From the NCBI GenBank assembly GCA_937892095.1, contig CALAVC010000184.1, positions 1 to 12,737 of the forward strand: 12,737 bases of DNA, given 5' to 3'. Positions 7,383-12,737 of this stretch are shown piece by piece (the stretch's first letter is position 1; each line of letters opens with the position of its first letter). The notes under the pieces are model-generated. The model did no database searches and had not been told where the DNA came from. It worked only from the letters and a program-made list of their open reading frames with translations. Both the position numbers and the translations under genes were made by a program. This stretch comes from an uncultured Bacteroidales bacterium. GTDB lineage: Bacteria > Bacteroidota > Bacteroidia > Bacteroidales > Marinilabiliaceae.

Positions 7383-8726
7383 TTAGTAAGAGATGCCGAG
7401 TAGTGCTAAAATGCCGTTGGCAAATATGATAAGGATAACAATGGGAACTGCATACTTGACGAGGAAGTAGAAAGCATTAAATAGTCGGAAAGAAACTCCA
7501 TGTGCCTCAAATTCGGCACGAAATTCGTCTTTTGGAAGACGATGAACAGCGAACAGTACAATGAGAAACGCACCTATGGGCATTAGTACATTGGCTGTTA
7601 TGTTGTCGAAAACAGAGAATATGGTTTGTGAAAGAGAACACAATATTCCGAAAAACAGACATAATAGAGAAGCGACGAGCGTTGCTTTACGACGACCGTA
7701 TTTAAAACTTTCTTTAAGATATGCAACGACGACCTCGAGAAGGGAGACTGAAGATGTTATGGCTGCGACAACGAGCAGAAGGAAAAAGAACGAGGCGAAA
7801 AGTTGCCCCATTGGCATTTGATTAAAGATGTTGGGTAGGGTTACGAAGACGAGCCCGGGACCTTGGCTGGGATTGACTCCGAAGGCGAAGACACAAGGGA
7901 AAATGACGGCACCTGACAGGAATGCGACCATGAAATCGACGACGGCGACATGAGAAGCTGTCGTGGCTATATTTTCGGACTTACGGAGATAGGAGCCATA
8001 GGTGGTCATTGTCCCCATGCCGATGGACATGGAAAAAAATGATTGCCCGAGAGCATCGAAGACTGTTTTGGTGGTCAGCTTTGAGAAATCGGGTTTGAGG
8101 AAGAAAGATATGCCATCGAGTCCGTTGGGCAAAAATAGTGCACGGACAACCATAACGACAATTAGCAAAAAGAGTAGTGGCATAAGAATCTTACTATACT
8201 TTTCTATTCCCCCCTGCACGCCTTGGGCAACAACGGCGGCAGTAGCTCCAAGCATGAGCATCATCCAGATTATGCAACGAAAAGGGTCGGCAGATAGGCT
8301 ACTGAAATAGTCGGCCACGGCGACTTCGCTAAGACCTGAGAGCCATCCCCCCATAGAAGATACTGCATAATAGAGCGTCCAGCCAGAGACAATGTTATAG
8401 TACGAGCTGATAAGGAAAGCCGTGAGGACACCAAGCACACCAATGACACCCCATTTGCTATGAGGCGCAAGCGAGCGGTAGGCCGACGTTACGGGTAGCC
8501 CCGACTTGCGACCGATTGCAAACTCGGTCATCATGATGGGAATGGAGATGGCGATTGTAAATATTACGTAGAGAATAAGGAAAACTGCACCACCATCTTC
8601 ACCGACAATATAGGGGAATCGCCATACGTTGCCGAGACCTACGGCAGAGCCAGCAGCTGCGGCGACGGCACCAAGTTTTGTACTAAATTTATCGGTTGAA
8701 GATTTTGGGTTGGCGTTTTTTTTCAT
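7383..8726 (-). CDS. sodium-dependent neurotransmitter:sodium symporter (NSS/SNF) family transporter
   Basis: This is a very hydrophobic 447-residue inner-membrane protein. It begins with the family signature GSAVGLGNVWRFPY (26-39), the unwound first helix that binds sodium and substrate. AITSSVSLLE (322-331) corresponds to the helix contributing the second sodium site in LeuT-like folds. I count about 11 or 12 membrane segments, including 46-72, 92-122, 150-170, 180-199 and 350-395, which is normal for bacterial members. It would import an amino acid with sodium; the substrate cannot be told from sequence, though tryptophan, tyrosine or branched-chain residues are known for relatives. The helix-hairpin-helix gene follows after 9 bases. 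It is divergent from the START-like gene. Confidence 0.93.
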   Translation of the reverse strand: MKKNANPKSSTDKFSTKLGAVAAAAGSAVGLGNVWRFPYIVGEDGGAVFLILYVIFTIAISIPIMMTEFAIGRKSGLPVTSAYRSLAPHSKWGVIGVLGVLTAFLISSYYNIVSGWTLYYAVSSMGGWLSGLSEVAVADYFSSLSADPFRCIIWMMLMLGATAAVVAQGVQGGIEKYSKILMPLLFLLIVVMVVRALFLPNGLDGISFFLKPDFSKLTTKTVFDALGQSFFSMSIGMGTMTTYGSYLRKSENIATTASHVAVVDFMVAFLSGAVIFPCVFAFGVNPSQGPGLVFVTLPNIFNQMPMGQLFASFFFLLLVVAAITSSVSLLEVVVAYLKESFKYGRRKATLVASLLCLFFGILCSLSQTIFSVFDNITANVLMPIGAFLIVLFAVHRLPKDEFRAEFEAHGVSFRLFNAFYFLVKYAVPIVILIIFANGILALLGISY

Positions 8727-8782
8727 CGGGGATTTGATATTTCGTAAGAGTGTCGGGGAATTATGTTCTGACGTTCTCGCGA

Positions 8783-8814
8783 CGAAATTAGTTGTAAATG
8801 ATTACATTTGCAAC
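8783..8814 (-). promoter_or_regulatory. possible promoter of the symporter gene
   Basis: The minus strand has TAATTTCG (8783-8790, one mismatch to TAnnTTTG) and GTTG (8811-8814) at the correct 20-base spacing for -33. The upstream box overlaps the -7 box and lies within 5 bases of the start codon of the divergent plus-strand gene, so the two promoters would share DNA. Confidence 0.35.
8803..8811 (+). promoter_or_regulatory. predicted -7 element of the START-like gene, possibly giving a leaderless mRNA
   Basis: TACATTTGC matches the -7 consensus fully and ends only 4 bases before the ATG at 8816. With usual spacing, transcription would begin at or next to the start codon. No clear -33 TTTG is seen about 20 bases upstream. 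Confidence 0.35.
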
Positions 8815-8815
8815 C

Positions 8816-9202
8816 ATGCGAGAATTTAAGACAACAATAAAGGTCAGAGCAACTGACGAAGAAGTTTATGCGGCATTGACTAAGCCGTTTGCAATAGAAC
8901 TTTGGACAGGGTATCCAGCAACAATGTCGACGGAGGCAGGCTCCGAGTTTGAACTTTGGGAAGGAGACATTTGTGGACGAAACATTAGGTTTGAAGAGAA
9001 CCAACTCATTGAGCAAGAATGGTATTTTGAACAAGAAGAAGCATCGATTGTTACTATCAAAATTAGCAAGATTAGTAGTAACAAAACATCGATATACGTT
9101 AGACAGACAAACATTCCAGACGATATGTTTGAAAACATTTCGGAGGGTTGGAAAGATTTGTACCTTGCCTCGCTAAGGCATTTTCTTGAAGATGACGAAT
9201 AA
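8816..9202 (+). CDS. START-like/AHSA1-type (SRPBCC) domain protein
   Basis: This small, soluble, acidic protein of 128 residues forms one SRPBCC (START-like) domain. Its beginning EFKTTIKVRATDEEVYAALT and the FELWEGDICGRN strand pair resemble AHSA1-type lipid- or ligand-binding domains, and the end GWKDLYLASLRHFLED is the usual long C-terminal helix. The ligand is unknown; conserved Bacteroidetes members have no fixed role. I chose the ATG at 8816 because homologues start close to this strand and a full -7 promoter box lies just before it; an in-frame ATG at 8798 would add six residues and would put that box inside the gene. It is the only complete plus-strand gene in the window, divergent from the symporter and convergent with asnA. 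Confidence 0.8.
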   Translation: MREFKTTIKVRATDEEVYAALTKPFAIELWTGYPATMSTEAGSEFELWEGDICGRNIRFEENQLIEQEWYFEQEEASIVTIKISKISSNKTSIYVRQTNIPDDMFENISEGWKDLYLASLRHFLEDDE

Positions 9203-9235
9203 AAAAGTCGACACTCGCGAGTGTCGACTTTTTTT
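9201..9235. terminator. bidirectional intrinsic terminator between the START-like gene and asnA
   Basis: A perfect 17-bp inverted repeat is centred between 9217 and 9218: A-run, GTCGACACTCG, then its exact complement and a T-run. Because A and T runs flank both arms, it can end transcription in both directions. It overlaps the TAA of the plus-strand gene and lies 9 bases after the asnA stop. Confidence 0.92.
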
Positions 9236-9243
9236 GTATGTAC

Positions 9244-10281
9244 TTAGATAAGTGGGATATGATTTTCGGCACAACGAGTACGCATATCATCGGGCCAAAT
9301 GGAGGCTTGAATTTCACCGATGTGAGCTTTGCGGAGATAGAACATGCAAAGACGCGATTGACCGATGCCACCTCCGATGCTTTGTGGGAGTTCGCCAGCA
9401 AGGAGTCGTTTGTGGAAATATAGCTCTTGGCGTTGTTGTTCTGAGCGGATCTCGAGTTGTCGGAGGAGTGCTTCCTTGTCGACACGAATGCCCATGCTTG
9501 AAAGCTCGAAGGAGCGTGAGAGAATGGGATTCCAAACGAGGATGTCGCCATTGAGTCCGATGTGTCCTTCGCCTGTTGGGGTAGACCAGTCGTCGTAGTC
9601 GGGAGCACGACCATCGTGCGGTTCGCCGCCAGCGATGGAGCCACCGATGCCCATAATAAAGACTGCACCATAGGCCTTACAGATGGCATCTTCGCGTTCG
9701 TGAGGGGTGAGGTTTGGGTATTGCGCAGCCAAGTCTTCGGCGTGGACGAAGTGAATTTCTTCGGGAAGAATTGGCGTTATTTTGGGGTAGCGTTCGCTGA
9801 CAATATATTCTGTTCTTTTGAGGACACCATATATACGTTCTACGGTTTTCTTGAGAAAATCGAGATTACGTTGATGAGTATCCATGGTCATTTCCCAGTC
9901 CCACTGATCGACGTAGAGAGAGTGAACGTTGTCGAGTTCTTCATCGGAGCGAATGGCGTTCATGTCGGTATAGAGTCCATGACCTACTGGAATTTGGTAA
10001 TCGGCGAGCATCATTCGTTTCCATTTGGCGAGAGAGTGGACAACCTCTGCCTTTTGGTCGCCGAGGTCCTTTATTGGGAAAGTGACTGGACGCTCAATGC
10101 CATTGAGGTCGTCATTGAGTCCTGTTCCTTTGAGTACAAAAAGTGGTGCTGTTACACGACGTAGATGTAGTTCGGCAGATAGATTTTGTTGAAAAAAATC
10201 CTTTATATAGTGTATGCCCATTTCGGTCTCACGAAGGTCGAGAATGGGTTGATAGCCTTGCGGAATAAAAAGTTTAGACAT
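9244..10281 (-). CDS. asnA: aspartate--ammonia ligase (asparagine synthetase A)
   Basis: The 345-residue protein is full length compared with about 330 in E. coli. It makes asparagine from aspartate, ammonia and ATP (released as AMP and PPi) in the cytosol and has a class II aminoacyl-tRNA-synthetase fold. Recognised stretches include HLRRVTAPLFVL (39-50), LNGIERPVTFPIKD (59-72), HSLAKWKRMML (82-92), HGLYTDMNAIR (101-111), SLYVDQWDWE (121-130), the Gly-rich loop GIGGSIAGGEPHDGRAPDYDDW (211-232) and the motif-3-like GGGIGQSRLCM (303-313), whose R310 would contact ATP. The start MSKLFIPQGY is typical. A promoter and a repeat cluster lie upstream, and a strong shared terminator follows. Confidence 0.97.
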   Translation of the reverse strand: MSKLFIPQGYQPILDLRETEMGIHYIKDFFQQNLSAELHLRRVTAPLFVLKGTGLNDDLNGIERPVTFPIKDLGDQKAEVVHSLAKWKRMMLADYQIPVGHGLYTDMNAIRSDEELDNVHSLYVDQWDWEMTMDTHQRNLDFLKKTVERIYGVLKRTEYIVSERYPKITPILPEEIHFVHAEDLAAQYPNLTPHEREDAICKAYGAVFIMGIGGSIAGGEPHDGRAPDYDDWSTPTGEGHIGLNGDILVWNPILSRSFELSSMGIRVDKEALLRQLEIRSEQQRQELYFHKRLLAGELPQSIGGGIGQSRLCMFYLRKAHIGEIQASIWPDDMRTRCAENHIPLI

Positions 10282-10294
10282 AAGAAATACTTCT

Positions 10295-10342
10295 AATTAC
10301 AAATTGTAATTGATTACGAAACAAAAATATCTATTTGTAATT
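10295..10342. repeat. three copies of TTGTAATT around the asnA promoter (possible operator)
   Basis: AATTACAA (10295-10302) and TTGTAATT (10304-10311) form an inverted pair with one base between them, and a third TTGTAATT is at 10335-10342. The first pair lies at or just after the predicted transcription start, and the third lies between the -7 and -33 boxes. This is where a repressor could act, but AT-rich sequence makes chance matches likely. Confidence 0.4.
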
Positions 10343-10353
10343 ATTCAAGCAAG
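10322..10353 (-). promoter_or_regulatory. predicted Bacteroidetes-type promoter of asnA
   Basis: The minus strand reads TATTTTTG (10322-10329, full -7 match) with CTTG (10350-10353, three of four for -33) 20 bases upstream. The start site would be near 10314, about 33 bases before the asnA ATG. The promoter overlaps the 3' end of the small Cys-rich gene. Confidence 0.5.
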
Positions 10354-10492
10354 TATTTTTTCTTTTTTTACACGACTGGCACCCACAATTGCAATGTGTC
10401 TCTTTGTTCTTGACAGCCGAAATGAGATTTTTGAGAACATAGACGACACAAGCTAAGATGACGAGGGCAACGAATATATATTGCAAAAGCAT
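10331..10492 (-). CDS. FeoB-associated Cys-rich membrane protein (53 aa)
   Basis: This short gene (ATG at 10492, TAG at 10331-10333) encodes 53 residues: one membrane segment (about 4-21, QYIFVALVILACVVYVL), then a charged linker and a Cys cluster, THCNCGCQSCKK (32-43). This arrangement is that of the FeoB-associated Cys-rich membrane proteins, which often sit next to the ferrous iron transporter gene feoB; the Cys residues may handle iron, but the role is unproven. No feoA or feoB lies within this window. It is downstream of the rplS terminator, so it needs its own promoter, which I could not find. The asnA promoter lies inside its last codons. The call rests on size, topology and the CxCxCxxC pattern. 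Confidence 0.7.
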   Translation of the reverse strand: MLLQYIFVALVILACVVYVLKNLISAVKNKETHCNCGCQSCKKRKNTCLNNYK

Positions 10493-10511
10493 AAGAAATG
10501 GTTTTAAAATT

Positions 10512-10547
10512 CAAAAAGCCGTTGCAACTAAAGGGTGCAACGGCTTT
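10512..10547 (-). terminator. intrinsic terminator of rplS
   Basis: A 12-bp perfect stem (AAAGCCGTTGCA at 10515-10526 pairs with TGCAACGGCTTT at 10536-10547) has a 9-base loop. On the minus strand it ends in a T run (five T). It is 27 bases after the rplS stop and isolates rplS from the small Cys-rich gene. Confidence 0.88.
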
Positions 10548-10574
10548 GTTCCTGTTGTCTGTTGATGGAGCATA

Positions 10575-10931
10575 TTATGCTTTGACAACCATTTTTTCTT
10601 TGATACGAGCTTTTTTGCCGGTAAGACCACGGAGATAGTAGAGACGAGCTCTGCGTACTTTGCCGTGACGGTCGACAGAAACTTTTTCGATGAAAGGTGA
10701 GTTGACGGGGAAGATACGCTCAACACCGATGCCACCCGAAATCTTGCGGACGGTGAAGCGCTTGTTGGAGCCTTCGCCCTTGATTTGGATAACTACACCT
10801 TTGAACACCTGAATACGTTCCTTGTTACCTTCTTTGATCTTGTAAGAAACAGAGACGGTGTCGCCCGACTTAAACTCGGGAAGTTCAACGCCTGACTTGA
10901 ATGCGTCTTGCGCTACTTTGATTAGATCCAT
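10575..10931 (-). CDS. rplS: 50S ribosomal protein L19
   Basis: This is the complete 118-residue L19, close to the usual 115-120. Recognisable segments are PEFKSGDTVSVSYKIKEG (18-35), RIQVFKGVVIQIKGEG (39-54), FTVRKISGGIGVERIFP (59-75) and HGKVRRARLYYLRGLTGKKARIKE (89-112). L19 sits at the interface of the 30S and 50S subunits, bridging 23S and 16S rRNA. The common partner trmD is absent here; rplS appears to be a single-gene unit with its own terminator. The 150 bases upstream (10932-11081) show no clear promoter, only an imperfect TAACTTCG. Confidence 0.98.
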   Translation of the reverse strand: MDLIKVAQDAFKSGVELPEFKSGDTVSVSYKIKEGNKERIQVFKGVVIQIKGEGSNKRFTVRKISGGIGVERIFPVNSPFIEKVSVDRHGKVRRARLYYLRGLTGKKARIKEKMVVKA

Positions 10932-11081
10932 TCTTTTGAGTTTATTTTAAGAATGATTTATACTACGCAACATTCGTCGACTCCCTTGTTCGACCAGCGG
11001 TTACGCTTATCGGGTACGAAGTTACGATTTATTTTTGTTGTGAAGAACATCAAAAACAAAGTAATTAGCGCAAAAAGTATT

Positions 11082-12575
11082 TTAGAGTGTAACGCCAGTC
11101 TTGAAAATGGCTATTTCGCGATAGTTATTCTTCTCGTTGTTGACACGTTCGCCACTTGCGACACTGATTACGAAGTCTGTAAATTGGCGAGCGACTTCGT
11201 CCCAACTCTTGTCTTCGACGAGAACGCCTGCGTTGAAGTCGATCCAATTATGCTTACGATTGTATAGACCGCTGTTGGTCGATATTTTCATAGTTGGAAT
11301 GAATGTGCCGAATGGCGTGCCACGACCAGTGGTGAAAAGTACCATCTGACAACCAGCAGAAGCGAGGGCTGTGGATGCTACGAGGTCGTTGCCAGGAGCT
11401 TCGAGGAGGTTGAGACCAGTTTTGGTTATGCGATCGCCATAGCGGAGAACGGCACGCACAATGGATTTACCGCACTTTTGGGTACAACCGAGAGCTTTGT
11501 CTTCGAGAGTTGAAATGCCACCAGCCTTGTTGCCTGGCGAAGGATTTTCGCCGACGGGTTCGCCATGAGAGAGGAAGTATTGCTTGAAGTCGTTGATAAG
11601 ACTAACAGTTTCTTCGAAGCGTTCTTTGTTTTCACAGCGATTCATGAGAATAGTCTCGGCACCAAACATTTCGGGGACCTCGGTGAGAACGGTTGTACCA
11701 CCTTGGCTGACGAGGTAGTCGGAGAACACGCCGAGGAGTGGATTAGCTGTTATGCCAGAGAAGCCGTCGGAGCCACCACATTTGAGCCCTATACGAAGCT
11801 TACTAATGGGTTGTGGAGTACGCTTGTCGGCTTTTGCTTTGACGTAGAGTTCGCGGAGTATTTTCATTCCCTCTTCGACTTCATCGCCATCGACTTTCTG
11901 AGTGACGAGGAATTTTACTCTATCTTGGTCGAAGTCGCCACAGAACTCACGGAAGACGTCTGGCTGGTTGTTTTCGCAACCAAGACCGACGACGAGTATG
12001 GCGCCTGCATTGGGGTGAAGGACCATGTCGCGAAGAACTTTTTTAGTGTTTTCGTGGTCATTGCCAAGCTGTGAACAGCCATAGTTGTGAGGGAAACCGA
12101 TGATACAATCAACACCTTCGGACTTGGTCTCGGAGCGAAGACGCTCTACAAGTTGGTTTACGATGCCATTGACGCAACCGACGGTTGGAATTACCCAAAT
12201 TTCGTTACGGATGCCGACGTCGCCATTTTTACGTTCATAACCCATAAATGTACGACCTTCGTTGGGAGCAGAGACATCGACAAGCTGAGGATTATAGGTG
12301 TAGCTGAGCAGACCAGCGAGATTTGTTTTAATGTTGTTCTCGTTCATCCATGTGCCTGGTTGCTCATCGTTAACGGCATGTCCGATAGGGTAGCCGTATT
12401 TTATGATATTCTCACCTTTTTTGAGTGCAGTAAGAAGAACTTTATGACCCGCGGGGACGTCTTGCAGGAGTGTTATTTCGGTACCGTCGACGAGAATTTT
12501 TTCACCCTTGGAGAGCGGTTGAATGGCCACGACTACGTTATCGTCGGGATTTATTTTTAAGAATTTAACTGCCAT
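11082..12575 (-). CDS. uxaA: altronate dehydratase (UxaA family)
   Basis: The protein has 497 residues from the ATG at 12575, matching about 495 for E. coli UxaA. It removes water from D-altronate to give 2-keto-3-deoxygluconate, a step in galacturonate breakdown. The N-terminal SAF domain covers about 1-77 (DNVVVAIQPLSKGEKILV, then GYPIGHAV with H66). The catalytic UxaA part follows with GFPHNYGCSQLGNDH (160-174), GLKCGGSDGFSGITANP (263-279), LGCTQKCGKS (362-371) and TTGRGTPFGTFIPTMKISTN (415-434); conserved Cys residues such as C167 and C266 may be iron ligands. The longer frame from TTG at 12647 runs through an intergenic hairpin and is not credible. The preceding gene is co-directional and may be uxaB. 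Altronate and related galactarate dehydratases share this fold, but the length and SAF domain favour altronate. Confidence 0.93.
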   Translation of the reverse strand: MAVKFLKINPDDNVVVAIQPLSKGEKILVDGTEITLLQDVPAGHKVLLTALKKGENIIKYGYPIGHAVNDEQPGTWMNENNIKTNLAGLLSYTYNPQLVDVSAPNEGRTFMGYERKNGDVGIRNEIWVIPTVGCVNGIVNQLVERLRSETKSEGVDCIIGFPHNYGCSQLGNDHENTKKVLRDMVLHPNAGAILVVGLGCENNQPDVFREFCGDFDQDRVKFLVTQKVDGDEVEEGMKILRELYVKAKADKRTPQPISKLRIGLKCGGSDGFSGITANPLLGVFSDYLVSQGGTTVLTEVPEMFGAETILMNRCENKERFEETVSLINDFKQYFLSHGEPVGENPSPGNKAGGISTLEDKALGCTQKCGKSIVRAVLRYGDRITKTGLNLLEAPGNDLVASTALASAGCQMVLFTTGRGTPFGTFIPTMKISTNSGLYNRKHNWIDFNAGVLVEDKSWDEVARQFTDFVISVASGERVNNEKNNYREIAIFKTGVTL

Positions 12576-12606
12576 ATTATGGTTCTTGATTGAAGTGTAG
12601 TGGTTT

Positions 12607-12650
12607 AAAAAATTGAGAATTGAGGGTCTAATACTCTCAATTCCCAATTT
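12607..12650 (-). terminator. terminator-like hairpin upstream of uxaA (possible attenuator)
   Basis: Arms at 12610-12626 and 12634-12650 pair over 17 positions on the minus strand, with one G-U pair and one mismatch, closed by a 7-base loop. A run of six T follows on the minus strand (complement of 12607-12612). It lies between the stop of the incoming gene (12675) and uxaA (12575). Each arm is made of repeated AATTGAG units. Confidence 0.6.
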
Positions 12651-12674
12651 ATCAGGTAAGACAAAAACAATTAG

Positions 12675-12737
12675 TTAGAGAATACCTTTGACAGTCTCGA
12701 GCATACCCTTGCTCTGGATTTGATTGAGGAAGTCGGT
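12675..12737 (-). CDS. C-terminal end of an upstream gene (possibly tagaturonate reductase)
   Basis: Only the last 20 codons are in the window: TDFLNQIQSKGMLETVKGIL, then TAA at 12675-12677. The frame is open to the right edge. Such a short end cannot be identified from sequence. Because it runs in the same direction 99 bases before uxaA, and uxaB often precedes uxaA in Bacteroides-type hexuronate clusters, tagaturonate reductase is a guess from context. The next gene boundary has a terminator-like hairpin. Confidence 0.45.
   Translation of the reverse strand, partial: TDFLNQIQSKGMLETVKGIL

Noticed and set aside
8798..8815. Upstream in-frame ATG at 8798 for the START-like gene
   Set aside because: It would place the -7 promoter box inside the coding region and add six residues outside the usual domain start.
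9099..9689. Minus-strand frame of 196 codons spanning the START-like gene end and asnA 3' part
   Set aside because: It crosses the strong terminator palindrome and overlaps asnA in another frame; no domain is visible.
9562..10164. Plus-strand open frame of 200 codons opposite asnA
   Set aside because: asnA is a complete, motif-rich enzyme on the other strand; the antisense frame is a by-product of codon use.
10932..11081. A strong promoter for rplS in the 150-base gap
   Set aside because: Only an imperfect TAACTTCG box without a properly spaced -33 element was found, so no promoter is called.
12576..12647. Longer N-terminus for uxaA from a TTG at 12647
   Set aside because: It would translate the intergenic hairpin, and homologous proteins begin near MAVKFLKINP at the ATG 12575.
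1..12737. Defence, phage, CRISPR, toxin-antitoxin or secretion-system island
   Set aside because: All long reading frames are accounted for by housekeeping or envelope families; no repeats with regular spacing, integrase or transposase signature was seen.

Overview
The window looks like ordinary chromosome from a member of the Bacteroidales (Bacteroidetes). Evidence: a Bacteroidetes-style LpxH and SNF2-type helicase, an amidase next to a single-pass MlaD/MCE protein, a FeoB-associated Cys-rich small membrane protein, weak Shine-Dalgarno sequences, and several upstream boxes matching the Bacteroidetes -7 consensus TAnnTTTG. No tRNA, rRNA, CRISPR array, insertion sequence or phage gene was seen. 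Almost all genes lie on the minus strand.

Layout from left to right. (1) Positions 1-356 hold the middle of an lpxH-like gene on the plus strand. It meets, tail to tail, the 3'-truncated N-terminal part of a SNF2-type helicase gene on the minus strand (to 1537). Both genes are cut at about 332-356, so this is a rearrangement scar or an assembly chimera. (2) A tight minus-strand operon reads amidase (4822-3728), MlaD/MCE lipid-transport protein (3721-2498), M23-LysM murein endopeptidase (2471-1545), then the helicase. (3) A PLP-dependent aminotransferase (6190-4997) has its own promoter and terminator. (4) An NSS-type sodium symporter (8726-7383) is followed closely by a membrane-anchored helix-hairpin-helix protein (7373-6327). 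(5) Divergent from the symporter is the only intact plus-strand gene, a small START/AHSA1-like protein (8816-9202). It ends in a perfect palindromic terminator shared with asnA. (6) asnA (10281-9244), a 53-residue FeoB-associated Cys-rich protein (10492-10331) and rplS (10931-10575) follow. (7) Altronate dehydratase uxaA (12575-11082) lies downstream of another gene that enters from the right edge; a terminator-like hairpin separates them.

The clearest functional theme is the cell envelope. The amidase, MlaD protein and M23 peptidase would be co-transcribed, linking outer-membrane lipid transport with murein cleavage. The first two also share a related C-terminal SPOR-like module. Other genes serve asparagine synthesis, amino-acid transamination, solute uptake, hexuronate breakdown and translation. 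I found no convincing evidence of a new multi-gene system. The most notable observations are the broken-gene junction near position 350, the shared C-terminal module, and several regulatory structures (an asnA repeat cluster, a possible uxaA attenuator and a possibly leaderless gene).
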